Shown: in pieces, positions 28,292-36,766 of the stretch
Position numbering within the stretch: the stretch's first letter is position 1
Layout of the letters: every line of letters begins with the position of its first letter
NCBI GenBank assembly: GCA_018435125.1
Contig: JAHDNZ010000006.1
Coordinates: forward strand, 1-64,000
Source of the DNA: Bacillota bacterium
GTDB lineage: Bacteria > Bacillota > DTU065
Length of the DNA stretch: 64,000 nt
Direction: 5' to 3'
The notes under the pieces: model-generated
Seen by the model: only the letters and a program-made list of their open reading frames with translations
What the model was told of the DNA's origin: nothing
The model's database searches: none
Made by a program: the position numbers and the translations under genes

Positions 28292-28771
28292 ATGACCGAT
28301 AAACTCTTAGTTGACAGTGAGACAATCGATAAGCAGGTCATAGTTTTTAGCTTAGGCGAGGAAGAGTTTGCCGCGGATATTAATTGTGTCAAAGAAATAC
28401 GTAAAATGAACGATCAAAAGATAACAACCATTCCTAAAACAAAGGATTATGTAGCTGGTGTTGTTAACTTAAGAGGGAATATCATACCCGTACTGGATCT
28501 TCGCCTGCGTTTTGGCATGGAAAAAAATGTCAGTCAAGATAATCGCATCATAGTCATTGAAGCTGAAAACGAAGTTTGTGGGGTTATTGTCGATGCTGTT
28601 AAAGAAGTCTTAAGAGTAGCAAAGGAAGAAATTGAAGTGGCACCTGATATGGTTGCTGGTATCAATAAAGACTTTCTTGAAGGAGTTGCTAAAGTACAAG
28701 GGCGTTTGATTGTTTTACTTAACTTACCAAAAATTGCTCTTGCAAATTCAAATGGCAAAGTTGCCAGTTAA
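28292..28771 (+). CDS. cheW: Chemotaxis coupling protein CheW (copy 1)
   Basis: The 159-aa protein is a single CheW domain that links chemoreceptors to CheA. DKQVIVFSLGEEEFAADI, the receptor-contact loop VVNLRGNIIPVLDLRLRFG (about 58-76) and GVIVDAVKEVLRV are typical. ATG 28292 is preferred (AGGGAGGTGG upstream) over GTG 28283. It is the first gene of the operon cheW-cheA-cheC-cheD-cheY-cheB-cheR-cheX. A second cheW lies at 57904. Confidence 0.94.
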   Translation: MTDKLLVDSETIDKQVIVFSLGEEEFAADINCVKEIRKMNDQKITTIPKTKDYVAGVVNLRGNIIPVLDLRLRFGMEKNVSQDNRIIVIEAENEVCGVIVDAVKEVLRVAKEEIEVAPDMVAGINKDFLEGVAKVQGRLIVLLNLPKIALANSNGKVAS

Positions 28772-28786
28772 AGGTAGGTGAAATAA

Positions 28787-30925
28787 ATGGGACTCGGATT
28801 AGAGGCTAGTCCGGAAGAAATAAGAATATTTTTAGAAGAAGCAGCTGAACAGGTCTTAACTTTGGAAGAAGGCATTATTGCTCTGGAAAAGTATGAACAT
28901 GAAATAGATCAGGAGTTGCTACAGGCTATTTTTCGTGCAGCTCACACCTTAAAAGGTTCGTCGGCAGCCCTAGGTCATACAGCAATGGCTAAACTTACTC
29001 ATGAACTAGAAAATCTTCTTGACCAGCTCCGTAAAGGTACTAGAGATGTGACTCCAGAATTCATCGAACTACTGTTAGAAGTTGTTGATGTATTAAGGAT
29101 CTATAACGATGAAATTGCCAAAGATAAAGCAAGTGATTTTAATCCTGACGATTTGATTGCTAAGTTAAGAGAATTAGGCCAATCAAGTAATAAGAACAGG
29201 GAAGAAACTGCCGTAACTGCTACTACTAGTAAAGCCACACCCCTATTCCCACCTAAATTAGTGTCTTTGGCCCTAGAACAAGCTTCTACTATGAAAAGAA
29301 AGGTATTTAGTATCAAGGTTAATCTTAACACCGAAAATACTTTACCGTCGGTACGAGCTTACCAGCTTTTGATGTTGCTTGAAGATAAGGGGACTATTAT
29401 CACCAGCCAGCCTACATTTCAGGAAGTAGAAAAAGATCTAATTGATAAAGACATTAAGATTCTTTTGGTATCTAAAAAACCTAAAGAAGAATTAGAAAAA
29501 GACATCGCCAGTATTCCGGATATATTAAGAATAAAGATTGAAGAGATAAAAGATCAGATAGACAAGATTGAAGAAAAAACAAAAGCCGATCTAAGTTCTC
29601 AGGTTAATGAAAAAATAAATATACAAGCAGAAGAAATAAAAAATGAAGAGCTTGATGAAGAGAAAAATCTGGCGCTAAATAAAATTGAAAAGAAATTTAA
29701 AAATGATTCGATGATCTCTTCGACTATAAGGGTTGATGTAGAATTACTTGACGGTCTAATGAACCTTGTTGGCGAGTTAGTTATTGATAGAACACGTTTG
29801 GTATCAGGCATCTCTCAGCTTCACGAGTCGGAAGATAAAACTATGGCAATTGAAAATCTCAGCCAGACAGGTTCTCATATCGGAAGAGTTACCGAGCAAC
29901 TACAAGAGCTTATTATGAAAGCACGTATGCTGCCTTTGGAAACATTATTCCGTAAATTCCCCCGCATGATCAGAGATTTAGCTCTAAAAGCCGGGAAAGA
30001 AATAGAATTAAATATGGAAGGTGAAGAAACAGAGCTAGATCGCTCTGTGATCGAGCAAATCAGTGATCCTTTGATTCACTTATTAAGAAATTCAATCGAT
30101 CATGGCATTGAGGAACCTGATGTCAGAGAAAAAATGGGTAAACCCAGAGTAGGCAGAATAACCCTTTCGGCAGAACCGGAGGAAAATTATATCGTCATTC
30201 GATTAAGCGATGATGGCAAAGGCATCGATCCGGAGAAAATAGCTGCTACTGCTGTGAGAAAAGGTTTATTGGCGGCGGAAAAAGCCAATACCCTTTCAGT
30301 GAATGAGGCAGTGGAACTTATTTTTATGCCGGGATTTTCCACATCAGAAAAGGTTACTCAAGTTTCAGGACGTGGAGTAGGCATGGATATTGTTAAAAAG
30401 AACATCGAAAATCTAAACGGCAATATCCAGGTTTTCACTGAAATTGACAAAGGCACAGAATTCCGCATTGAACTTCCCCTTACTTTAGCTATTATGAGAA
30501 CTTTGCTGGTAAAATCTTCGGATAGTTTATATGCCATTCCCTTAGGGTCTGTGGCCGAGACACACCGCATTCAAAAGGCAACGATTAAATATATTAATAA
30601 ACGCAAAGCTATGACTTTAAGAGGAAAGGTATTACCTTTGGTTCATCTTGAAGCGCTGTTTGGTCTTCCAATACCAGAAATTGCAGGGGATAGCTTTTTT
30701 GTGGTGGTCGTGCGTGTAGCCCAACAACAGGTAGGTCTTATTGTGGAAAGACTTATCGGTGAAGAAGAAGTTGTCATAAAAACACTATCAAAACTTCTTG
30801 GCGATATTCGCGGGATATTTGGAGCAGCAATACTTGGACAAGGTGATGTAGCTTTGATACTTGATGTACCATCATTACTGGCTCTTGAACGCTCAAGTAA
30901 CCAGCCGGAGGGAACGGTTTTGTAG
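28787..30925 (+). CDS. cheA: Chemotaxis histidine kinase CheA
   Basis: The 712-aa kinase has all expected modules in order. The HPt domain carries the phosphorylated His53 in RAAHTLKGSSAALG. A linker and P2-like region (~150-300) contain a lysine/glutamate-rich helix. Dimerisation helices follow (LLDGLMNLVGELVIDRTRL, ~325-390), then the ATPase with LLRNSIDHGIE (N box) and SDDGKGIDPEKI, VSGRGVGMDIV (G boxes), and the C-terminal CheW-like regulatory domain. It phosphorylates CheY and CheB. AGGTAGGTG precedes the ATG. Length is typical. Confidence 0.96.
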   Translation: MGLGLEASPEEIRIFLEEAAEQVLTLEEGIIALEKYEHEIDQELLQAIFRAAHTLKGSSAALGHTAMAKLTHELENLLDQLRKGTRDVTPEFIELLLEVVDVLRIYNDEIAKDKASDFNPDDLIAKLRELGQSSNKNREETAVTATTSKATPLFPPKLVSLALEQASTMKRKVFSIKVNLNTENTLPSVRAYQLLMLLEDKGTIITSQPTFQEVEKDLIDKDIKILLVSKKPKEELEKDIASIPDILRIKIEEIKDQIDKIEEKTKADLSSQVNEKINIQAEEIKNEELDEEKNLALNKIEKKFKNDSMISSTIRVDVELLDGLMNLVGELVIDRTRLVSGISQLHESEDKTMAIENLSQTGSHIGRVTEQLQELIMKARMLPLETLFRKFPRMIRDLALKAGKEIELNMEGEETELDRSVIEQISDPLIHLLRNSIDHGIEEPDVREKMGKPRVGRITLSAEPEENYIVIRLSDDGKGIDPEKIAATAVRKGLLAAEKANTLSVNEAVELIFMPGFSTSEKVTQVSGRGVGMDIVKKNIENLNGNIQVFTEIDKGTEFRIELPLTLAIMRTLLVKSSDSLYAIPLGSVAETHRIQKATIKYINKRKAMTLRGKVLPLVHLEALFGLPIPEIAGDSFFVVVVRVAQQQVGLIVERLIGEEEVVIKTLSKLLGDIRGIFGAAILGQGDVALILDVPSLLALERSSNQPEGTVL

Positions 30926-31570
30926 ATGGATAAAGACGCTAAAAAGATAAAAGCTGGTTTAGCTATTCTAGGCGAAGTTGTTGAAATTGGTCTTAAGAAG
31001 GCGGGTCAATCACTAGGTGAAATCTCCGGACGCGAAATATCAATTGAAGGTCCCGGACTAGAGATAACTTCACTCGAAAAATTTATTAATCTAGCAGGCG
31101 GGCCGGATACCTTGGTAGCAGCAGTTTATCTAACTGTTTCTGGCGATTTTGAGGGGCATTTACTCCTTCTTATACCTATAGTGCAGGTCCCGGAACTGAT
31201 TCAGATGATTTTAGGAGAAAGCGAAGATAATTCTTATTCACTTGAAGACGAAGTTAATCGCTCACTGCTTGGAGAACTTGGTAATATAGTAGGAACATCG
31301 TTTCTTAATATAATGGGTAATAAGCTCGAAATGATTATGCTACCTTCTATACCGTATGTGCTTACTGATTTTGCAGGTTCAATTCTATCGAGTTTAGCTG
31401 TGCAGACAACAACAGTAGGAGAGGAAAGTTGGGAGCAGATCCTTGTTGTCAATACAAAATTTATTGAGATAAGCAAGAAAATCCAGGGGTTTTTCCTACT
31501 ATTGCCACAACCAGGTACCCTGAACCAGTTTTTAAATAAGGTGGTTACAAAAAAACATGGCAGTACTTGA
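30926..31570 (+). CDS. cheC: CheC-type CheY-P phosphatase
   Basis: The 214-aa protein resembles CheC, which dephosphorylates CheY-P and stimulates CheD. CheC carries two E-x2-N active-site helices. The second is intact here (LLGELGNIVGTSFLN, about residues 108-122). At the first site, the sequence reads ILGEVVEIGLKKAGQ with Glu where the Asn is expected, so only one site should work. It begins directly after the cheA stop and overlaps cheD by 14 bases. Confidence 0.82.
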   Translation: MDKDAKKIKAGLAILGEVVEIGLKKAGQSLGEISGREISIEGPGLEITSLEKFINLAGGPDTLVAAVYLTVSGDFEGHLLLLIPIVQVPELIQMILGESEDNSYSLEDEVNRSLLGELGNIVGTSFLNIMGNKLEMIMLPSIPYVLTDFAGSILSSLAVQTTTVGEESWEQILVVNTKFIEISKKIQGFFLLLPQPGTLNQFLNKVVTKKHGST

Positions 31571-32081
31571 ACAATCAGTCAATTTAGGAGAAGTGAAATA
31601 TAGCCAGAATGAAGATGTTTTAGTTTGTTATGGTTTGGGTTCATGTGTAGGTGTGGTTATTTATGACTCTTATACTAAGATTGCCGCTATGGGCCATGTA
31701 GTGTTGCCAACTAATTCAAAAGGTGATCAAAACACTCAGGCCACCAGTTATTTTGCTGTAGATAAGTCTCCGGCTAGATACGCTGATTCCGGGGTGTGGT
31801 ATTTATTTGAAAACCTTCTTAAAAAAGGTGCCAAAAAAAATAATTTAAAAGCAAAAATTGCTGGTGGCGCCAGTGTTTTGGCAATACCTATTTTCGACAA
31901 AGGCAGTAATGCCGAAATTGGACAACGCAATCTCTCTATTGTAAAGAAGGTTCTTGACGAAATAAAAGTACCCCTTGTTGCTGAAGATGTCGGTGGCAAT
32001 AAGGGGAGAACAATGCGCTTTTACAATGAAGATGCCAGAGTGGAGATATCTACTGTGGGAGCTATTAAAAAGCTTTTGTAG
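31557..32081 (+). CDS. cheD: Chemoreceptor glutamine deamidase CheD
   Basis: The 174-aa enzyme converts receptor glutamines to glutamates and also binds CheC. The catalytic Cys lies in GLGSCVGVVIYD (about residue 27), the His in AMGHVVLP (about 45), and GGASVLAI and GGNKGRTMRF complete the active site. ATG 31557 overlaps the cheC stop region, so the partners are translationally coupled, with AAGGTGG as ribosome binding site. Receptors are not encoded in the window. Confidence 0.93.
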   Translation: MAVLEQSVNLGEVKYSQNEDVLVCYGLGSCVGVVIYDSYTKIAAMGHVVLPTNSKGDQNTQATSYFAVDKSPARYADSGVWYLFENLLKKGAKKNNLKAKIAGGASVLAIPIFDKGSNAEIGQRNLSIVKKVLDEIKVPLVAEDVGGNKGRTMRFYNEDARVEISTVGAIKKLL

Positions 32082-32102
32082 AACCATTTGGGAGGAATGA
32101 AG

Positions 32103-32462
32103 ATGGCTAAAGTCTTGGTTGTTGATGATGCTAGTTTTATGAGAATGAGGATGTCTAAGTTACTTTTAGAAAACGGGCATGAAGTAGAAGAGGCAGAAAA
32201 TGGTGTCGAAGCCATAGCTAAATACCAAGACACTAACCCCGATATTGTGCTTATGGATATAACTATGCCTGTGATGGATGGAATTGAAGCGGTAAAAAAG
32301 ATCAAAGAAAATGATGTTGAAGCCAATATAATAATGTGCAGTGCCATCGGCCAGCAGGCCATGGTTATCGAAGCCTTAAAAGCAGGCGCGAAGGATTTTA
32401 TTGTTAAACCTTTTCAACCTGAGAGAATTATTGAATCGATCAATCGTGTATTAAGCATTTAG
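32103..32462 (+). CDS. cheY: Chemotaxis response regulator CheY
   Basis: The 119-aa single receiver domain has the acidic pocket VVDDASFMR, the phosphoacceptor Asp in IVLMDITMPVMDGIEA (about residue 54), the switch Thr/Ser region MCSAIGQ and the Lys in DFIVKPF. It carries the CheA signal to the flagellar switch. ATG 32103 gives the standard length; GGAGG ends 7 bases upstream. The TTG and ATG upstream in frame lie on or near the ribosome binding site. Confidence 0.95.
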   Translation: MAKVLVVDDASFMRMRMSKLLLENGHEVEEAENGVEAIAKYQDTNPDIVLMDITMPVMDGIEAVKKIKENDVEANIIMCSAIGQQAMVIEALKAGAKDFIVKPFQPERIIESINRVLSI

Positions 32463-32494
32463 TTGTTTGGGAGTAGACAAAGGTGGTGCTGCAC

Positions 32495-33556
32495 ATGTCA
32501 AATATTTTATCGAAGAAAATCCGTGTCTTAGTTGTTGACGATTCAGCCTTTATGCGCAAGATAATTATGAATATTTTACAAAACGATCCGGAAATCGAAG
32601 TTATCGGCATAGCAAAAGATGGCATAGATGCACTAGAGCAAGTAGAAAAATTAAGCCCTGATGTTATCACTCTCGATGTTGAGATGCCAAAGATGGATGG
32701 CCTGGAATTTTTAAAACAGCAGATGTCAAAAAAGCCCCTTCCAGTAGTAATGGTAAGTAGCTTAACCCAGGAAGGTGCAGCAATTACTCTTGAAGCACTT
32801 GAAATTGGAGCTGTCGATTTTGTGGCCAAACCATCAGGCTCACTTTCTTTGGATATGCATAAAGTAGCAACTGAGATGTGTAAAAAGGTCAAGGATGCAG
32901 CCAGTGCACGTGTTAGAAGCCCAAAACGCATTGTCTATTCTCAACCGATAAAAATAGGGGAACCATTAGGTGCTAAAGAGGTTTTAACACCTGAGATAGC
33001 AGACAAACTAGTTATAATTGGGTCTTCTACAGGGGGACCTAGTGCTTTAATGGAGGTTATTCCTAAACTGCCAGCTGATTTAGATGCAGGTGTAGTAGTT
33101 ATTCAACATATGCCACCGGGTTTTACTAACTCACTTGCGGAAAGAATTAATAAAGTTTCCAAGCTAAACGTTAAAGAAGCCGAAAGAGGAGATATTATAG
33201 CTAAAAACAGAGTTTTAATTGCACCAGGAGGTCTTCATTTATTTTTAAAAGATAATAAAAAAGTAGACACTAATACTGATCTTCCTGTACATGGAGTAAG
33301 ACCGGCTGTTGATGTGTTTATGGAAAGCGCTGCTAAAATATACCAAAACCGGATAGTTGGAGTAATACTTACAGGAATGGGATTTGATGGCGCAAGAGGT
33401 ATGAGTTTAATTAAAAGATATGGGGGACGTACAATTGCCCAAAACGAAGAAACCTGTGTAGTTTACGGTATGCCTCGCGCCGTCGTGGAAATGGGCTTGG
33501 CAGATAAAATAGCTCCCCTAGATCAGATTAGTGGTCTTATCAAGGAGTTGTTATAG
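32495..33556 (+). CDS. cheB: Chemotaxis methylesterase CheB
   Basis: The 353-aa protein combines a receiver domain (VLVVDDSAFMRK; VITLDVEMPKMDGLEF; Lys in FVAKPSG) with a C-terminal methylesterase. The latter shows SSTGGPSAL (catalytic Ser, about 177), VIQHMPPGFT (catalytic His) and LTGMGFDGA (catalytic Asp). It demethylates and deamidates chemoreceptors when phosphorylated by CheA. ATG 32495 follows AAGGTGG. It is 2 bases from cheR. Confidence 0.95.
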   Translation: MSNILSKKIRVLVVDDSAFMRKIIMNILQNDPEIEVIGIAKDGIDALEQVEKLSPDVITLDVEMPKMDGLEFLKQQMSKKPLPVVMVSSLTQEGAAITLEALEIGAVDFVAKPSGSLSLDMHKVATEMCKKVKDAASARVRSPKRIVYSQPIKIGEPLGAKEVLTPEIADKLVIIGSSTGGPSALMEVIPKLPADLDAGVVVIQHMPPGFTNSLAERINKVSKLNVKEAERGDIIAKNRVLIAPGGLHLFLKDNKKVDTNTDLPVHGVRPAVDVFMESAAKIYQNRIVGVILTGMGFDGARGMSLIKRYGGRTIAQNEETCVVYGMPRAVVEMGLADKIAPLDQISGLIKELL

Positions 33557-33558
33557 AA

Positions 33559-34359
33559 GTGCCAGACGATAACTACCAGCTATTTTGCAAAAGAATTCAT
33601 CAGTTAATTGGTTTGGATCTTGCTTTATATAAGGATAAACAAATGAAAAGACGCATAGGAACATATATGACACGTTTAGGAGTCAGTAATTATTTAGAAC
33701 TGGCTAATTTGCTAAGTAAAGATGAGGAAGCACTAAATAGCTTTAAGGAATTTCTCACCATAAATGTCTCGGAATTTTTTCGCAACCCAGAGCAATTTGA
33801 AATTCTTAAAACCAAAATAATGCCGGAAATAATCAGGCCAAACAGTAGATTTAGAGTTTGGAGTGCCGGCTGTTCCGATGGTTGTGAGCCATACACTTTG
33901 GTGATTATTCTGGAAGAATTGGGTATTAAAAATTATGAGATACTAGCTACTGATTTCGATGTAGGAATTCTTGCCAGAGCAAAGACAGGTGCTTATAAGA
34001 TCGACTCACTGCGAAATGTTTCGCCGATTTTGTTAAATAAGTATTTTCTTAAAGGCGAGGGAGATATCTACCAATTTAATCCAAAATTGGCTATGCAAGT
34101 AAAGTTTTTACATCATGATCTTCTGTCAGGAAAATATGAGAAAAACTTAGATTTAATTCTCTGTCGCAATGTGGTTATTTACTTCACCGAAGAGGCCAAA
34201 AACCAGGTCTTTATGAAAATGAGTCAGGCTTTGCGCCAAGACGGAGTATTATTTGTGGGCGGAACTGAAAGCATCTTGGCACCAAAAAAATTTGGATTTC
34301 AAACCATCTATCCGTTCTTTTATAAAAAAGTTAGTAATTTAGAAGCTACTATGCTCTAA
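33559..34359 (+). CDS. cheR: Chemoreceptor methyltransferase CheR
   Basis: The 266-aa SAM-dependent enzyme methylates receptor glutamates. It has an N-terminal helical domain and a Rossmann domain with RVWSAGCSDGCEPYTL (SAM motif, about 95-110), ILATDFD, LILCRNVVIYF and VGGTES. GTG start; AAGGAG of the cheB end lies 11 bases upstream. There is no TPR extension. Confidence 0.94.
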   Translation: MPDDNYQLFCKRIHQLIGLDLALYKDKQMKRRIGTYMTRLGVSNYLELANLLSKDEEALNSFKEFLTINVSEFFRNPEQFEILKTKIMPEIIRPNSRFRVWSAGCSDGCEPYTLVIILEELGIKNYEILATDFDVGILARAKTGAYKIDSLRNVSPILLNKYFLKGEGDIYQFNPKLAMQVKFLHHDLLSGKYEKNLDLILCRNVVIYFTEEAKNQVFMKMSQALRQDGVLFVGGTESILAPKKFGFQTIYPFFYKKVSNLEATML

Positions 34360-34395
34360 AACTTTGCTAATAATAGGCTAAAGGGAGAGAATAAA

Positions 34396-34860
34396 ATGAA
34401 GACTGAATTTGTTACACCCTTTATGGTGGCTGCCACAGAGGTTTTGAAGACTGAAATTAATGCTGAGATTGAAAGAGGCGAACTAGCTGTACGTAAAGCA
34501 GCTACAACAGCTCAAGAAGTAACCATTATGGTTGGAGTAACCGGTGATGTAATGGGCGCGGTTTTCTATGGTATGCCAAACCGCACTGCCTGCCAGATCG
34601 CTTCTGCAATGCTAGGCCAAAGATTGCCTATATTTGACGAGGTAGTCGAATCTGGTATTGCAGAATTAGGTAATGTCATTACCGGTAGAGCTTCAATGGG
34701 TTTAGAAGCAGCAGGTTATACATGCCGGCTTACACCACCTACTATCATCTCAGGTCAAGGTGTAATAATATCAACAGTAGAAATTAATCAGTTAGTCATA
34801 CCACTTAAAACTCAATATGGACCAATTGAAATAGGTGTCGCCTTAAGAGCAGCTATTTAA
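34396..34860 (+). CDS. cheX: CheX-type CheY-P phosphatase
   Basis: The 154-aa protein resembles CheX, a dimeric phosphatase of CheY-P with one E-x2-N active helix, seen here as SGIAELGNVITGRAS (about residues 77-91). The N-terminal FVTPFMVAATEVLKTE is also typical. With CheC in the same operon, the organism has two CheY-P phosphatases, a combination known in Thermotoga and some Clostridia. AAAGGGAGAG precedes the ATG. Confidence 0.88.
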   Translation: MKTEFVTPFMVAATEVLKTEINAEIERGELAVRKAATTAQEVTIMVGVTGDVMGAVFYGMPNRTACQIASAMLGQRLPIFDEVVESGIAELGNVITGRASMGLEAAGYTCRLTPPTIISGQGVIISTVEINQLVIPLKTQYGPIEIGVALRAAI

Positions 34861-34875
34861 AACGAGGTGTTGGGG

Positions 34876-35634
34876 TTGTACTTTTCTAGTGAACAGATTC
34901 TAGACGATTTAAGAGATTTGGGAATAAACTCAGGTGATAAGCTTTTAGTGCATACATCCCTTAGCAAGGTAGGTATGGTAGACAGAGGGCCCAGAGGCTT
35001 TGTAGAATCGATATTAAAAGCTGTAGGGCAAGAAGGTCTAGCTGTTTTTCCTACTTTCACAGGGACAAGCAAAGATTCAAAAGAAAACCCGCCCTATTTT
35101 GATGTTTTAGAGACACCTGCTTGGACGGGCAAGGTTCCAGAAGCTGCCCGTGCACTTAAAGAAGCTATTAGAAGCTTACATCCTACTCATTCTGTGGCAG
35201 CAATTGGAAAAGGTGCAGAGGAACTAACCACAGGGCATGAGTGTGTAGATACTCCCTGCGGAGAAGGTAGTCCCTTTGTTCTTCTTGCTAAAAATAAAGG
35301 GAAGATCTTGCTAGTGGGAGTTGACCATAATTCCAATACGACTTTTCATACGGCAGAAGAATATGCTAAGTGTCCCTTTCACATGTTAGACGAGCCAGCT
35401 CTGGCTACAATTGTTGATTATAAAAAAGAAAAGAGACACATTACCGTAAAACTGCATCGGTGGGGAACGGAGCGCAATTTTAATTTGTTGGAAGATGAAT
35501 TTATTGGGCAGAGAATAGAAAAAATCGGTAAGATTGGTAAAGCAAAATGCCGCTTAATTGAAGCAGCTCCTATGCTTGAGATCATTATTTCCTATCTTGA
35601 TAAAGACCCCTATTATTTGGTGGTAAAAGGTTGA
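34876..35634 (+). CDS. AAC(3)-family N-acetyltransferase
   Basis: The 252-aa protein belongs to the antibiotic N3-acetyltransferase family. LLVHTSLSKVG, HPTHSVAAIG, DTPCGEGSPFVLL and LLVGVDHNSNTTFHTAEE are its conserved blocks, including the catalytic His/Glu region. Chromosomal members such as YokD act on unknown or CoA-related substrates, so aminoglycoside resistance should not be assumed. TTG 34876 has GAGGTG 6 bases upstream; GTG 34867 overlaps that site. It follows cheX by only 6-16 bases, so it may ride on the chemotaxis transcript. Confidence 0.85.
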   Translation: MYFSSEQILDDLRDLGINSGDKLLVHTSLSKVGMVDRGPRGFVESILKAVGQEGLAVFPTFTGTSKDSKENPPYFDVLETPAWTGKVPEAARALKEAIRSLHPTHSVAAIGKGAEELTTGHECVDTPCGEGSPFVLLAKNKGKILLVGVDHNSNTTFHTAEEYAKCPFHMLDEPALATIVDYKKEKRHITVKLHRWGTERNFNLLEDEFIGQRIEKIGKIGKAKCRLIEAAPMLEIIISYLDKDPYYLVVKG

Positions 35635-35666
35635 ACTTGAGGTTTGCTTTGAAGGAGATAAGTGAT

Positions 35667-36344
35667 ATGAACTATACAAAGTCCTTTTTAATCTGCCTTC
35701 TTACAGCCTTTTTAACCATATCTGCCTTGGGATTAGAATGGAACTTTGAAAACAAATTTGCTTTAGCTGGGGAGAAAACAAAAAAGAAGATAGCTCTTAC
35801 CTTTGATGATGGCCCTAACAGAGAATATACACCAAGAATACTAAAAACACTGGAAAAGTATAATGTCAAAGCCACTTTTTTCGTTTTAGGCTGGCGTGTA
35901 TATACTTTTTCGGATCTGATTTTACAAATGAAACAAGATGGCCACGAGATAGGTAACCATAGTTACGATCACCCCTATCTAAATACCTTAAGTGCAGAAG
36001 AAGTAAGAAAACAGCTTACAAGGACCAATACTGCTATTAAGAAAGTGGCTGGAATTGAGATCAATATTTATAGGCCCCCATACGCAAGTTATAACGATAC
36101 TGTTTTAAGAATTGCCGCTGAACTAGGATTAAAATTAGCCCTTTGGACAATTAACCCTGAAGATTGGAGTAGCCCAGGGACTGAGATTATTCTTACAAGG
36201 ATTATAGATGCAGCTGAAGATGGCAGTATAGTACTTTTACATGATAAAAAGCAGACTGCTGAACAATTGCCTGCCTTAATTGAAACACTTAAGGAGCAAG
36301 GATTTGAATTTGTAGTAGTCTCCGAACTTTTGGATATTAATTAA
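35667..36344 (+). CDS. Polysaccharide deacetylase (NodB domain)
   Basis: The 225-aa protein has a signal peptide (YTKSFLICLLTAFLTISA) and a carbohydrate esterase family 4 domain. Motif 1 is LTFDDGPN (metal-binding DD), motif 2 is GNHSYDHP (H-x3-H), motif 3 is YRPPYASYN, motif 4 is PEDW and motif 5 is IVLLHD. It probably deacetylates peptidoglycan or chitooligosaccharide outside the membrane, as PdaA/PdaB-like proteins do in sporulation. ATG 35667 has GAAGGAGAT at correct spacing. Its last bases overlap the convergent GDT1 gene. Confidence 0.93.
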   Translation: MNYTKSFLICLLTAFLTISALGLEWNFENKFALAGEKTKKKIALTFDDGPNREYTPRILKTLEKYNVKATFFVLGWRVYTFSDLILQMKQDGHEIGNHSYDHPYLNTLSAEEVRKQLTRTNTAIKKVAGIEINIYRPPYASYNDTVLRIAAELGLKLALWTINPEDWSSPGTEIILTRIIDAAEDGSIVLLHDKKQTAEQLPALIETLKEQGFEFVVVSELLDIN

Positions 36345-36622
36345 TATCTGGATAAAAAGCGAATTAACATATAGATACCGAGGCCTAAAAACATCAAGCC
36401 GGCTAACATCTCTAGAATATGCGAAGGGATATGGTCGGCCATTGCTTTTCCAAGGACAGTACCAACAGCACAAACAGCAACCAGAGCTAAAGATGCACCC
36501 AGAAAAACGGGTAAAGGTCTGTTATACTCAGAGACTAGTGAAAATACTGCTAGCTGAGTTTTATCTCCGAGCTCAGCAATAAAGGTGATAACAAAAGCTA
36601 TACATACTAACCGCCAGTCCAT
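36341..36622 (-). CDS. GDT1/TMEM165-family transporter, single half
   Basis: The 93-aa protein has three hydrophobic segments and one family signature, AELGDKTQLAVFSL (E-x-G-D-[KR]-[ST], about residues 16-29). Full-length members have two such halves and move Mn2+ or Ca2+; the single-repeat forms work as dimers or pairs. No second half is adjacent. AAGGAAGGGGA precedes the ATG on the minus strand. The upstream 140 bases show no clear Mn2+ (yybP-ykoY) riboswitch. Confidence 0.85.
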   Translation of the reverse strand: MDWRLVCIAFVITFIAELGDKTQLAVFSLVSEYNRPLPVFLGASLALVAVCAVGTVLGKAMADHIPSHILEMLAGLMFLGLGIYMLIRFLSRY

Positions 36623-36766
36623 TTATTAATTCCCCTTCCTTTCTTATTGAAGCACGGTACATTTACGACTTTACGCATATCTTATTAGTGGACCGGAGAA
36701 AATATAAGAAGAGAATCTAGAATAAAGATCTCTAAAAAGTTCCATTGATACGAAGGGGGGAAATGA

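Noticed and set aside
32440-32931. 163-codon minus-strand frame over cheB
   Set aside because: Serine-rich shadow of cheB codons; no ribosome binding site or family string.
36623-36766. Mn2+ (yybP-ykoY) riboswitch before the GDT1-type transporter
   Set aside because: Neither strand of the 144-base spacer contains the conserved GGGGAG and GCUGA-type elements, and there is no long stem with a T run.
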